Shown: positions 24,001-34,770 of the stretch, piece by piece
How the letters are laid out: each line of letters starts with the position of its first letter
Numbering within the stretch: position 1 is the first letter of the stretch
NCBI RefSeq assembly: GCF_036850765.1
Contig: NC_089492.1
Location: 168,142,296-168,206,295 of the forward strand
Reading direction: 5' to 3'
DNA length: 64,000 nt
From: Saccopteryx bilineata
Taxonomy: Eukaryota; Chordata; Mammalia; Chiroptera; Emballonuridae
The notes under the pieces: model-generated
Databases searched by the model: none
What the model was told of the DNA's origin: nothing
Seen by the model: only the letters and a program-made list of their open reading frames with translations
Translations under genes and position numbers: made by a program

Positions 24001-25266
24001 ATTTATTTATTTATTTTATATTTTTCTGAAGCTGGAAACAGGGAGAGATAGTCAAACAGATTCCCGCATGCGCCCGACCAGGATTCACCCGGCACGCCCG
24101 CCAGGGGGCGATGCTCTGCCCAACAGGGGGCAATGCTCTGTCCTTCTGGGGCGTCGCTCTGTCACAACCAGAGCCACTCTAGCTCCTGGGGCAGAGGCCA
24201 AGGAGCCATCCCCAGCGCCCGGTTCATCTTTGCTCCAATGGAGCCTTGCTGTGGGAGGGGAAGAGAAAGAGAGAGAGGAAGGAGAAGGGAAGGGGTGGAG
24301 AAGCAGATGGGCACTTCTCCTGTGTGCCCTGGCCGGGAATTGAACCCGGGATTTCTACATGCCAGGCTGACGCTCTACCACTGAGCCAACCAGCCAGGGC
24401 CTGGACCTTGGTTTTAAAGAGCATTTTATGAATTTGACTCCAAAGGCAAGGGAAGTGAAGGAAAAAATAAATGAATGGAACTACATCAAACTAAGAAGTT
24501 TTTCTCAGCAAGAGAAGCTGAGAACAAAATAGACAGCCAACTAAATGGGAAATGATATTTTCAAAGAACAGCTTAGATAAGGGCCTGATATCCAAAATAT
24601 ACAAAGAACTCATAAAACTCAACAACAAACAAATTAACAATCCAATAAAAAATGGGAAGAGGACATGAACAGACACTTCTCCCAGGAAGAAATACAAATG
24701 GCCAACAGATATATGAAGAGATGCTCATCTTCTTTAGTTATTAGAGAAATGCAAATCAAAACTGCAATGAGATACCACCTCACACCTGTTAGATTAGCTA
24801 TTATTAACAAGACAGATAATAGCAAATGTTGGAGAGGCTGTGGAGAAAAAGGAACCCTCATTCACTGTTGGTGGGAATGTAAAGTAATACAACTATTATG
24901 GAAGAAAGTATGGTGGTTCCTCAAAAAACTGAAAATAGAACTACCTTATGACCCAGCAACCCCTCTACTGGGTAATACCCCCAAAACTCAGAAACATTGA
25001 TATGTAAAGACACATGCAGCTCCATGTTCATTGCAGCGTTGTTCACAGTGGCCAAGACATGCAAACAGCCAAAAAGCCCTTCAATAGATGACTGGATAAA
25101 GAAGATGTGGCACATATACACTATGGAATACTACTCAGCCATAAGAAATGATGACATCGGAACATTTACAGCAAAATGGTGGGATCTTGATAACATTATA
25201 CGAAGTGAAATAAGTAAATCAGAAAAAAACAAGAAATGCATTATTCCATACGTTGGTGGAACTTAA
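21031..25266 (+). pseudogene. L1 ORF2p, copy B, complete in extent but disrupted
   Basis: It starts [19 protein letters not shown] and ends with ...CIIPYVGGT and a TAA at 25264-25266. The endonuclease has LQETHL but a stop shortly before it (the TAA in GATTTAAAAAA near 21120) and other frame changes. The reverse transcriptase core is open from 22810 to 23292: [25 protein letters not shown] and [10 protein letters not shown] with an intact FADD box. A Rhin-1 SINE interrupts the frame at 23995. The C-terminal part (24665-25266) keeps a Cys/His knuckle, C-x3-C-x7-H-x4-C in [18 protein letters not shown], and MWHIYTMEYYSAIRND. It encoded the nicking and copying enzyme of L1. Confidence 0.9.
23995..24401 (-). 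mobile_element. Rhin-1-type tRNA SINE inside L1 copy B
   Basis: An inverted SINE with T-rich start on the plus strand (its A tail) and a tRNA-like head at the right, GGCCCTGGCTGGTTGGCTCA in reverse complement. The B-box-like GGTTCAATTCC is within the head. It is flanked by the perfect 12-bp duplication TGGACCTTGGTT (23983-23994 and 24402-24413). The body includes two GGGGGC-rich modules (24112-24135 region) typical of longer Rhin-1 copies. It is transcribed by RNA polymerase III in its family and is mobilised by L1. Confidence 0.93.
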
Positions 25267-25307
25267 AAACGAGACTAAGAGACATTGACAAGAGTGTGGT
25301 GGTTACA

Positions 25308-25342
25308 GGGGGGGGGGAGAGGAGAAGGGGGAGGGGGAGGGG
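25308..25342 (+). other. G-rich tract in 3' UTR of L1 copy B
   Basis: A run of eleven G residues followed by GAGGAGAAGGGGGAGGGGG and another G4 run. Equivalent position and composition to 10613-10655 in copy E. Confidence 0.65.
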
Positions 25343-25532
25343 CACAAAGAAAACTAGATAGAAGGTGATGGAGGACAATCTGACTTTGGGTGATGGGTAT
25401 GCAACATAATTGATTGACAAGATAACCTGGACATGTTTTCTTTGAACATATGTACCTTGATTTATTGATGTCACTCTAGTAAAACTAATTTTAAAAAAAA
25501 GAAAGCAAAAAAAAAAAAAAGAAAAACATTCA

Positions 25533-28500
25533 AATAATTAGAGGCTAAATAGCATGTTATTAAATAATGAATGGCTTAACAATGAGATGAAAAAAGAAAT
25601 AAAAAATTTTCTTGAAACAAATGAAAATGAACATAAAACAACTCAAACTTTATGAGACAGTGAAAGCAGCCCTGAGAGGCAAGTTGATAGCATTTCAGGC
25701 ATACCTTTTGAAACAATAAAAAGCTTAAATAAACAACTTGACCCTTCATCTAAAAAAAACTAGAAAAAGAACAACAAATAAATTCCAGAGGAAGTAATAG
25801 GGAGGTAATAATAAAGATCAGAGCAGACATAAATGACATAGAGGCTAAAAAAAAAAATACAAAATATCAATGAAACCAAGAGCTAGTTCATTGAAAAGGT
25901 AAACAAGACTGACAAAGTTTTAACCAGACTCATCAAGAAAGAGAGAAGACTCAAATAAATAAAATTAAAATGAAAGTGAAGTAACAACTGACACTGCAGA
26001 AATACAAAGGATTGTAAGAAAATACTATGAAGATTCATATGCCAAATAATTGAAGAACCTAGATGAAATGTATAAATTCCTAGAAACATACAATCTTCCA
26101 AAACTCAATCTGAAAGAATCAGAATATCTAAACAGACCAATTACAACAAATGAGATCGAAACATATCAAAAAACTCCCAACAAACAAAAGTCCTAGACCT
26201 AGGCTTCACAGGTAAATTTTACCAAATATTCAAAGAAGAACTAACACCTATCTTTCTCAAGCTATTTCAAAAAATTCAAGAGCAGGGAATACTTCCAACC
26301 TCCTTTCATGAGGCAAGCATGACCCTCATTCCAAAACTAGTTAAAGACATTACAAAGAAACAAAACTCTAGGCCAATATCCCTGATGAACATAGATGCTA
26401 AAATTTTCAACAGAATATTAGCAAACCAGATCCAGCAATACATGAAAAAAGTCATACATTGTAATCAAGTGAGGTTTTTTCTGGGGATGCAAGACTGGTA
26501 CAATATTCACAAATCAATCAATGTGATTAATCACATAAACAAAAGGAAGAATAAAAATCACATGATTATATCAATAGATGCAGAAAAAACATTTGATAAA
26601 ATCCAGTACCCATGTATGATCAAAACTCTCAGCAAACTCGAAATACAGGGAACATACCTCAACATAATAAAGGCCATCTATGACAAACTGACAGTCAACA
26701 TTATACTCAATGGGCAGACATTAAAAGCAATCCCCTTGAGATAAGGAATAAGGCAGGGGTGCCCCATTTCACCACTTTTACTCAACATTATTCTGGAAGT
26801 CCTAGCCATAGCAATCAGACAAGAAGAAGAAATAAAAAGCATTCAAGTTGGAAAAGAAGAAGTAAAACTATCATTATTTGCTGATGATATGATACTGCAC
26901 ATCGCAAATTCTAATGTCTCAATCAAAAAACTACCAGATCTGATCAATGAATTTGGCATGGTGGCAGGATATTAAATCTATATTCAGAAATCAGTGGCTT
27001 TTTTATATACCAACAATAAACTGTCTAAAAGAGAAATTAAGAAAATAATCTTCTTCACTATTTCAACAACAACAACAACAAAATAAAGTACTTAGGAGTA
27101 AATTTAACCAAGAAAGTAAAAGACCTGTACTCAGAAAATTATAAGATATTGAAAAAAGAAATCAAGGAAGATATAAACAAATGAAAGAATATACCATGTT
27201 CATGGATAGGAAGAATAAACATAATTAAAATGTCCATATTACCCAAAGCAATCTATAGATTCAATCCAATTCCTATTGAAATGCCAATGGCATACTTCAA
27301 AGATATAGAATAAATATTCCAAAAAATTTATATGGAACCAATAAAAAAAGAACACAAATAGCCTCAGCGATCTTGAAAATGAAGAATAAAGTGGGAGGTA
27401 TCACACTTCCTGATATCAAGTTTTACTCTAAGGCTATAGTAATCAAAACAGCTTGGTACTGGCATAAGAACAGGCATACAGATCAATGAAACAAAACAGA
27501 GAACCCAGAAATAAACCCATGCCTTTATGGTCAATTGATATTTGACAAAGGAGGTAAGAGCATACAGTGGAGTAAAGGTAGTCTCTTTAACAAATGGTAT
27601 TGGGAAAATTAGACAGCTACCTGCAAAGAAAATGAAACTAGACCACCAACTTACACCATTCACAAAAATAAACTCAAAATGGATCAAAGACTTAAATGTC
27701 AGTCGTTAAACTATAAACATCCTGGAAAAAAACATAGGCAGTAAACTCTTTGATATCTCTCGTAAGAATATTTTTGCCAATTTATCTCCATGGGCAAGTG
27801 AAATAAAGGACAAAATAAACAAATCGGACTATATCAAACTAAAAAACTTTTGCACAGCAAAAGACACCATGAACAAAATTAAAAGACAATCCAGACAATG
27901 GGAGAACTTATTTGCCAATACGTCTGATAAGGAGTTCAGAACCAAAATTTATAAAGAACTTCTAAAACTAAACACCAGGAAGGTAAACAATCAAATTAAA
28001 AAATGGGCAAAAGAAATGAATAGACACTTCTCCAAAGAGGAAACACAGATGGCCTATAGGCATATGAAAAAATGTTCAATGTTATTAATCATCAGAGAAA
28101 TGCAAATTAAATCCACAATGTGATATCACCTCACACCTGTCAGAACAGTGCTATTAACAAATCAACACACAGTAAGTGCTGGAAAGGTTGTGGAGAAAAG
28201 GGAATCCTCCTGCATTGTTGATGGGAATGCAGACTTGTGCAGCCACTGCTGAAAACAGTAAGAAGTTTCCTCAAAAAATTGAAAATGTAACTGCCTTTTG
28301 ATGAAGCTATCTCACTTTTAGGAATATGTCCTACGAATATCAAATCACTGATTCAAAAGAAGATTTGCACTCCCATTTTTATTGCAACATTGTTTACAAT
28401 AGCCCAGATATGGAAACAGCCCAAGTGTATGTCTGTGGACGAGTGGATTAAAAAGCAGTGATACATATACACAATGGAATACTATGCAGCTGTGAAAAAG

Positions 28501-28617
28501 AAGGAAATGTTACCTTTTGCAATGGCATGTATGGACTTGGAGATTATTATGCTAAGTGAAATAAGCCAGGCAGAGAAAGAGAAATATCATATGATCTCAC
28601 TTTTATGTGGAATCTAA
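25533..28617 (+). pseudogene. L1 ORF2p reverse transcriptase and C-terminus, copy C (right piece)
   Basis: This resumes ORF2 after the nested insertion with text like NNEWLNNEM. The open stretch at 26319-26744 holds the reverse transcriptase palm entry ([30 protein letters not shown]). Then come [19 protein letters not shown] and an intact SLFADDMIL box near 26875-26900, but in frames interrupted by stops. Further downstream are [11 protein letters not shown] and [10 protein letters not shown] (27869-28123) and [14 protein letters not shown], then the C-terminal region with YTQWNTMQL-type text. It ends with a TAA at 28615-28617 and is followed by a 3' UTR with G-rich runs (about 28790-28840). 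Confidence 0.85.
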
Positions 28618-28920
28618 TGAACAAAGTGAACTGAAGAATGGAATAGAGACAGAGGCAGGGTCACAGGGAGCAGAGGGACCAATGTCAGAGGAAAGGGGGA
28701 TGAGAGGATGGGATCAGAAAAGGTGAGGGATTAGTAAAATTATGTATGTATACGTAACACAGAGATACAGATAATAGGACAGCCAATCCCAAAGGGAAGG
28801 GGGGAAGGTTGCAATGAGGGACAAAGGGGAGGAGTTGAGGAAGTTACATTGAGTGGGACACTTGAATTCATGTTAACACAATAAATTAAAATTAATTAAA
28901 AAATTTTTTAAAAAGAAAAA

Positions 28921-29309
28921 AGTATCATAGACTAGATATTCTTAAACAACAAAAATATATTGTCTCACAGTTCTGGAGGTAAAAGTCTATGCTGAAGGTG
29001 TTAATAGTGTTGGTTCACTCTGGAGTCCAGGAGGGAAGGATCTCATCCAGGTCTCTCTTTTTGTACTGTAGATAGCAGTGTTCTTCTCTCTGTGGCTTGT
29101 CACATCATCTTCTCTCAATGTGTGTCTGTGTTCAGAATTTCCCTTTTTGTAAGAACATCCATCATTTTAGATGAGCCCATCCTGATGATCTCACTTTAAC
29201 CTGATTACTTTTGTAAAGACTCTATCTGAATAAGGTTATATTCTGAGGTACTAGGGATTGGGATCCTAAAATATTTGGGGGGATTGCACAGTTCAATCCA
29301 TAACCCTGT
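28921..29309 (-). mobile_element. MLT1-type LTR, right piece
   Basis: Continuation of the LTR that begins at 12524. The phrases AAACAACAAAAATATATTGT, CTCACAGTTCTGGAGGTA, the ATGAGCCCATCCTGATGATC-like block and TGCACAGTTCAATCCATAAC occur in the order expected for an inverted MLT1. The 10-bp duplicated target at 28921-28930 repeats 12561-12570 with one mismatch. Together the two pieces make about 425 bp, near the usual LTR length. Confidence 0.82.
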
Positions 29310-29560
29310 ATAATGAAATACTATGCAGCTGGGCAAAAAAAGAGTCATGTCCACATGTACCAAAAGAAAATTTTCAACACATATTACATGAAAAAAACGG
29401 TTTTTCATAAAATGCCCCTATAAGTTATTTATGTGTAAGTGCCCATGCACTGACATTAACAATTATACATATGGGTAGAGTATTTCTATTTTAGGAAGAA
29501 ATCAATAAAATTTTATAATACTTACTTTTTTGAAGAAGAACTTGAAGAAGGGAAACTTTT
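29310..29560 (+). mobile_element. Possible old L1M 3' fragment
   Basis: Text such as TATAATGAAATACTATGCAG, GAGTCATGTCCACATGTACC-like sequence and AATAAAATTTTATAATACTT resembles the end of ORF2 and the 3' UTR of ancient L1M elements. Divergence is high. The region directly adjoins the MLT1 end. Confidence 0.4.
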
Positions 29561-30351
29561 GCTTTTTAATTGTAGTTTAATGGCTTTTTATTTCTATATT
29601 GTCTCATATATATAATCTCATATGAATATATGCATGTTTGCATATATATTCATACATTAACATTATATACTTTTTCTTAATTATAATTTTCTGTATTCTA
29701 TTAATAATGTAAGCTATGTATTGTCTTAAAGATGTGAGTTGCTCTATACATATGTCCTCAGAAATAGGTTTTATGTGCCAAGCACAACCTACATTCTGTG
29801 TACCATTCTGTACTTGTAAGCTTTGTTCTTATTCACATATGTGGTTCCTAGCACCACTGACCAGAAAACCCAGTCCTTTCTAGTGCTCTGGAGACAGTGA
29901 TGGGGAAGGGGTAACGGTGATGATGACTGGGAAGAGAATGAGATTAGTCATGACATGGAGGTTGGCTAACATTGTATCCTTCATGGGAAAACAAAGGCAT
30001 TTTCTTATATATGAGTCAACAGGTAAGACTTGGACATGCCATCAACTCTTATTCCATTCTCATACCTGTGGTGTTTCTGTAGGTTTAAGAAAAATGTCCT
30101 TTGAAGGGATGAGACAGTTGGGATCTAGTGCATCATTTTTACTTTTTTAGAGTCCTGTCTTTAGACTAGCTTTTCCTATTTCAGTTCCAGGGAAAAAGCA
30201 GTCCCTAATGTCCTGAGATGTCCACTGCACATAATGAATCCACTTCCCTGTGCACCTAAAGCAGTCCTAGGTGGGTGCTGCCTTAGAAATAGTAAGGAGC
30301 TAGGCTCTCCTGTTATGCTTTGTGGGGTTTAACTCTCTTTAAGAACTCAGT
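29561..30351. other. Apparently single-copy interval, AT-rich at the left
   Basis: AT-rich to about 29720, then ordinary composition. The frame at 29917-30150 (+) has no recognisable domain. I see no repeat family I can name. Confidence 0.4.
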
Positions 30352-30355
30352 TTAA

Positions 30356-30625
30356 CCCTTTGAGTAGTGAGTTGTTTTCATGCTTGCTGAACCCCAGAGT
30401 AAGTTGTTGTTGTTGTTTTTTTAAAAAATGAAATTAGTTTCAGTTACAGTTTTATTAACTTAAAATCATGTTTGTTTGATAACCAATTTATGGAAACAAG
30501 AAAAACATACATTTGCCTTTTTAATGTTGCCTTACACATTTTTAAGATAAAAGTTTTTGTTATCTCATACTCTGGATGGTCAGAAGGCACGAGGATGTAC
30601 GTGAACGTTCATACTACTCAAAGCG
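30356..30625. mobile_element. piggyBac-type MITE, copy 1
   Basis: A ~270-bp non-autonomous DNA transposon bounded by TTAA (30352-30355 and 30626-30629), the target site used by piggyBac transposases. The left terminus reads CCCTTTGAGTAGT. The right terminus, in reverse complement, reads CGCTTTGAGTAGT, so the inverted repeats match with one difference. It has no coding capacity. The interior is AT-rich (for example AACTTAAAATCATGTTTGTT) and closely matches copy 2 at 51545-51806. Mammalian MER75/MER85 elements share the TTAACCCTTTG end, but I cannot assign it to a named family. Confidence 0.82.
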
Positions 30626-30770
30626 TTAAAAAGAGTGTCCAAAATGTAATCACTGGATGAGATGCTATTCTTGTTTATTTTATTAATTTCCTTTTACTGC
30701 TTTTCCATACTTCCATTCTTCCTTCCCTCCAAAAATTATGTAATCATTCTATTTAAAATGTATTTATTTT

Positions 30771-30932
30771 GGCCTTGGCTGGACAGCTCAATTGGTTGGA
30801 ACATCGTCCCAAAGTGCAGAGGTTGCCGGTTTGATCCCCGATCAGGGCACATTCAGGAACAGCTCGATGTTCCTGTCTCTCTCTCACTCTCCCACTTCCT
30901 CTCTCTCTTTAAAATCAATAAGAAAAAATTTT
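30771..30932 (+). mobile_element. VES-like tRNA SINE
   Basis: The head GGCCTTGGCTGGACAGCTCA, TTGGTTGGAACATCGTCC and the B-box-like GGTTTGATCCC (30828-30838) show tRNA ancestry. The body ends CTCTCTCTTTAAAATCAATA and an A-rich tail. The short body (~160 bp) resembles bat VES SINEs. Flanks TTTAAAATGTATTT and TTTAAATTTG may be a decayed duplication. Confidence 0.82.
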
Positions 30933-32150
30933 AAATTTGTGCATTTTGTTTGCACAGGCATTTTAAGGCCAGTCATGTTTTGTGTGTTTTCTGTGCATGT
31001 ATTTTATTTTGCTTTTGTTCAGTTCATTCTATTTCTTCCTTTTTAGTCCTCATACTATGATAGAAGATATTTCTTCCAAAACTGACAACATGCCTTTCTG
31101 TCATCAGTTTCTAGCATGATACCTCTTATCATTATCTCAAGCCCTTACCAGCCCTGATTCATGCTTCTAGGAGCAGCCATGCCTAGAGTACCACTTGCTG
31201 CTCTAACTCTACTATTATAGAACTGCAGGATAATGAGTATCTTGTGCTCTGACATCCCTGTTCTTCCTGACTTTTCTGCACCTGGGTCCATCTTCAGAAC
31301 CTTGTCCATTACTGGGGGCTATATCTGGTTTCCAAGACGTGGACAGGTCCAGCTGGATTGTTCTGCCATGGACGGAGCTCTAGCTTAGACACCAACTTTC
31401 TCACTGCTCCATCCCATTCTTTCCCTCTGGCTCTCCTTCCTCCATCATCCCCCTAAATGTAAACAATTTCCAGTGTTCTGTGTTCAGCCCTCTTCTTTTC
31501 CTCTCTGCATACAATTCTCATCAACAACATCACCAGCTCCCTTTATTTCAATCATTATTTACATAAGATTGCCTTCTAAACTGGTATTCCACCCTGACCT
31601 CACTTTTAAACTCCGGTTTTGCTTTTCTATCTCCTAAAGCCATCTTTCTGGGAACTTAAGATCAATATCTCTAATACAAAACTGCCTTCTTCTACTCCTT
31701 TTCTGTCATTCAATTTCTCCTGTCTTCTTTGTTTCTAGTAAGAGCATCTGAATTCTCTCCATTATGGTTCATTCACTCACCAAATGTCTACTGAGCACAC
31801 ACATCCTATGAGTCCAGAGAATGGTGCCACTTTGTCCCTCTCCTGTTCCTCACAGCCAGTCTGCTGCCACATCCTTGCTCTTAGCCACTGTGTTCATAAC
31901 ACACCATCTGCTCTTTGATCATTCTGTTCCCTTAAAAAGAATATTGTCCACAAATGCAAACAAGCTTAGGTGCCCTCTTTCAAAAAGGAAAATATGAGAT
32001 AAAAAAATGTGAGTATTCATTAAAGAAATCAATTAGCTTTGAATTAAAGAGAAATTATGAAATAAGTCACTTAAACTGAAAGGTATTTGGATGCCGTGCT
32101 TTAAAGTTTATCTGACTTTTAAGGAAGCTGAAGGCATAACTGAGTGAATT
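30933..32150. other. Apparently single-copy interval
   Basis: Ordinary composition with pyrimidine-rich stretches between 31240 and 31760. No frame with a recognisable domain and no repeat family I can support. Confidence 0.4.
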
Positions 32151-32197
32151 AAAGAGCTTTGGTTAGCAAAAAAAGAAAAAAAAGAGCTTTGGTTAGC
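32151..32197 (+). mobile_element. Poly(A)-only retroinsertion with 17-bp target duplication
   Basis: AAAGAGCTTTGGTTAGC occurs at 32151-32167 and again, perfectly, at 32181-32197. The 13 bases between them are AAAAAAAGAAAAA. The left copy is preceded by GAATT, so the opposite strand reads CTTT/AATTC at the nick, which fits L1 endonuclease preference (TTTT/AA type). The simplest reading is an extremely 5'-truncated L1-mediated insertion that retained only tail sequence. A plain tandem duplication with slippage is the alternative. Confidence 0.65.
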
Positions 32198-32627
32198 TTA
32201 TTCAGAAGTTTTCAACACAGGACTTTAAATAAGATTAAATGCTGCATTCACCATCATGAGTGACACATTTTCCTCCATTATTTTTTATTTTTTTCATTGA
32301 CTGTCAAGTGATAAGCACTCTCTTGCTAGCAAGTTATTTTGTATTGGACTGTTTACCCACCAGATTTAATCATCATGTTTCTATAGATGTCAAAATTCAT
32401 GACATGTGCTTTAGGTAACCATGGACAGTCACAAAATATAATGTGTTAATTTTGGAGTTAATCATTTCTTCACCTATGCCTGAACTAAAAATGAACTTAG
32501 TGAATTTCTTTTCTTGCCTAGGGATAATACCTTTTACTCACTAAAATCTCCAGTATGATGTCCAACATTTGAAACTGCCCCTTTGCTTTCCTCACTGTGC
32601 TTGAACATTAATAATAAAACTTTTTGT
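32198..32627. other. Apparently single-copy interval
   Basis: AT-rich sequence between the poly(A) insertion and the MLT1 LTR. No recognisable feature. Confidence 0.4.
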
Positions 32628-33023
32628 TGTTGTGAGTTGAACTTCCACCAACAAAAGATATGTTAAAACCCCAACCCCTAGCACCTGTAAATGTGACCAT
32701 ATTTGGAAAGAAAGTGTTTGCAGATGTAATCAGGTTAAAATGAGGTCACACTGGATTAGGGTGGGCCTAATCCAATGACTGGTGACTTTATAAGATAAAG
32801 GAGAGAGACACACACATGGAGAATGCCATGTGACAACAGAAGTATAAGCAAAACACTCCAAGGACCAGTGGCAACCACTGGAAGTAAGGAAGGACGCCCC
32901 ACTTGAGCCATCAGAGGGAGCATGACCCTACTAACACCTTGACTTGAACCTTCTGGTCTCTGGAACTGAAACAATAGATTTCTGCTCTGGTGATTTATTA
33001 TAGAAGATTTAGGAAACTAACAC
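32628..33023 (+). mobile_element. MLT1-type LTR, direct orientation
   Basis: Landmarks of MLT1 appear in order. TGTTGTGAGTTGAACTTCCA is at the start. Next come CCCCAACCCCTAGCACCTG, GACCATATTTGGAAAGAAAG and AGGTCACACTGGATTAGGGT, and then GGGCCTAATCCAATGACTGG. The GAACTGAAACAATAGATTTC region and AGGAAACTAACACA mark the end. It is a solitary, diverged LTR with no internal retroviral sequence next to it. It is a second, independent copy relative to the split LTR at 12524/29309. Confidence 0.85.
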
Positions 33024-34202
33024 AGTTGTTTTCTGAGAGTCTCTGAACATAAATATAACACAAAGGTATTTAAATTCTTTGATATACTCCACACTATCTG
33101 TCCAAATCCAACTTGAGTTTTCAGACTCAGTCCAATACCTGAGATTTCTCGACAATTGTCGAATCTTGCTTCGTATCCAGGAGCATCAAGGACTTGTCAA
33201 CTTCAAATTTTCCCTGGATACTTAAAGCACAGATGATAATGGTAATCTCAATTTCTTGTGCCACCTTTATTGGTGGTGGGGAAAGAGTCACCCTCACCTT
33301 TGATATCCATCAGGGGTCAGGACCTTCCCTGAGGCCAAGAAACAGCATTCTGCACAATCATATGGCTGTAAGTGAGCTTCCTTCTTACCTGCCATCCCCA
33401 GGCCCTTAGAGCCTGTGGGCATGTCATGCTCACCCCATAGCACAGTGCCATGATTTCCTCAGATGGCTCACAGAGAGAACCAGGGTAAAGCAGAAAGCCC
33501 ATGGAGAAAATTTGCAGAAGGGTGGGGAGAATGTGACACGGGGAAGCCACCTGGTGCTGGCCTCACTCGCAGTGAGCCAAATAGAGGTGCTGCCTGCTGC
33601 ATCAGAGTACAGGTGAGGGAGAGTGAACTCTTGGTAATCATTGAGGGGGAAGTCCTTATATCTCATCTACACTGTTCTCGCTATTTTCCTCTCCTTCCCA
33701 TTAATCCAATCTACTGGTTTGAAACCATCACAGAATACAGAACAGAAGGAATAGATTTGAGTCTAACTCTTCTGAGCTTTGGAGATTGTCACTAGGAAAT
33801 GATTACTGGCTTGCTTCTTCTGCCTCTAGAAACTGCAAATCAAACCCATTACTGCAGCTGAAAAATGCTTCATAGGTGGAGAATGCTATACACGTGCCAG
33901 CTGTTATTTATTATCATTGCTGTTACCCATCTGCTAGTTGAAGCTCCTCAAAACCAGGAATATTTTACTGTGGGTGTGATACATGGTCCCATCACCAGAT
34001 TCCAAAGCCTCTCACTGTGCCTGCCAAGACTTCACTGTTTATTCTTGTCTCCTTTCCTCAGAGACTATAGCTTCTTAGGAAACTTGGCCCCTTGACCACT
34101 GCAACACAGAAAGTTGCTTCCTAACCCTATGGGCTCTGTCCAGTCATGACCAATTAGATCCACCAGGAGCCACTCACACTCTAAAGGATGTTGGACAAGC
34201 CA
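33024..34202. other. Apparently single-copy interval
   Basis: No recognisable element. Short frames (33463-33795 +, 33317-33550 -, 33865-34095 +) have no domain and overlap each other on both strands, so I do not call genes. Confidence 0.4.
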
Positions 34203-34549
34203 TGCAACCTCCCCCCCTTTTTTCCACAGAGACAGAGAGAGAGTCAGAGAGAGGGACAGATAGGGACAGACAGAGAGGAACAGAGAGAGATGAGAAGCAT
34301 CAATCATCAGTTTTCGTTGCAACACCTTAGTTGTTCATTGATTGCTTTCTCATATGTGCCTTGACCGCAGGCCTTCAGCAGACTGAGTAACCCCTTGCTT
34401 GAGCCAGTGACCTTTGGTCCAAACTAGTGAGCTTTTTGCTCAAGCCAGATGAGCTCACGCTCAAGCTGGCGACCTCAGGGTCTCAAACCTGGGTCCTTCT
34501 GTATCCCAATCTGACATTCTATCCACTGCGCCACCGCCTGGTCAGGTGG
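34203..34549 (-). mobile_element. tRNA SINE, long variant (inverted)
   Basis: In reverse complement it starts CCTGACCAGGCGGTGGCGCA and continues GTGGATAGAATGTCAG. The body has repeated modules of the type GCTTGAGC and CTCACTAGTTTGGACC, then CATATGAGAAAGCAATCAAT and a CTCTGTCTCTGT-rich end. This is the same family as 34771-35137 and 52178-52554. The tRNA-like head has a GGTTTGAGACC B-box-like element. Confidence 0.85.
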
Positions 34550-34770
34550 ATATAACAATTTATAATTTGCCCAGGTGTAAGATCTCTATTGGAAACTGTA
34601 ACATCTTAACTGCCAGGCACTTTAATTAACACATATGCATTTATGTGAAATTCAGAAAATCTGCAAGAGCCCTTTACACAGACACATACACATATCTCTC
34701 ACCTCAATACCAAACCTCCCACCTTTGTCTACCCTTGTTCATATCTTTACATTAAAAGAATAAAATATGT

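Larger units (their letters stand above)
16959..25520 (+). mobile_element. LINE-1 copy B, full-length, nested inside copy C
   Basis: A complete L1 from the 5' start (GAGAGTGATGTCAGAG) to a poly(A)-type tail. It is flanked by the perfect 12-bp target duplication GAAAAACATTCA at 16947-16958 and 25521-25532. The 5' UTR (16959-19711) contains tandem ~240-bp units, ORF1 starts at 19712, ORF2 runs 21031-25266, and the 3' UTR has a G-rich tract. Without the Rhin-1 insertion (23995-24413 including one duplication) it is about 8.1 kb. It is clearly younger than copy C, into which it inserted, but it carries several inactivating mutations. Confidence 0.95.
12571..28920 (+). mobile_element. LINE-1 copy C, older full-length element, split by copy B
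   Basis: This L1 starts at 12571 (GAGTCCAAGATGACAATGGA) and ends at about 28920 after an A/T-rich tail. It is flanked by AATATCATAG (12561-12570) and AGTATCATAG (28921-28930). Its 5' UTR (12571-15144) differs from those of copies A, B and D, so it belongs to another subfamily. ORF1 is at about 15145-15970. ORF2 begins near 16233 and is interrupted at 16958 by copy B, resuming at 25533 and ending at 28617. Subtracting the nested insertion, the element is about 7.8 kb. Many stops and frameshifts show it is older than B. Confidence 0.92.

Noticed and set aside
24305..24401. tRNA-like sequence with an anticodon-arm-like loop and GGTTCAATTCC
   Set aside because: It is the head of a Rhin-1 SINE with a tail and target duplication, not a tRNA gene. 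The same applies to the heads at 36058, 43747, 55345 and others.
12524..33023. Possible endogenous retrovirus between the two MLT1 LTRs
   Set aside because: The LTRs are in opposite orientation, and the sequence between them is L1, SINE and single-copy DNA with no retroviral internal region.
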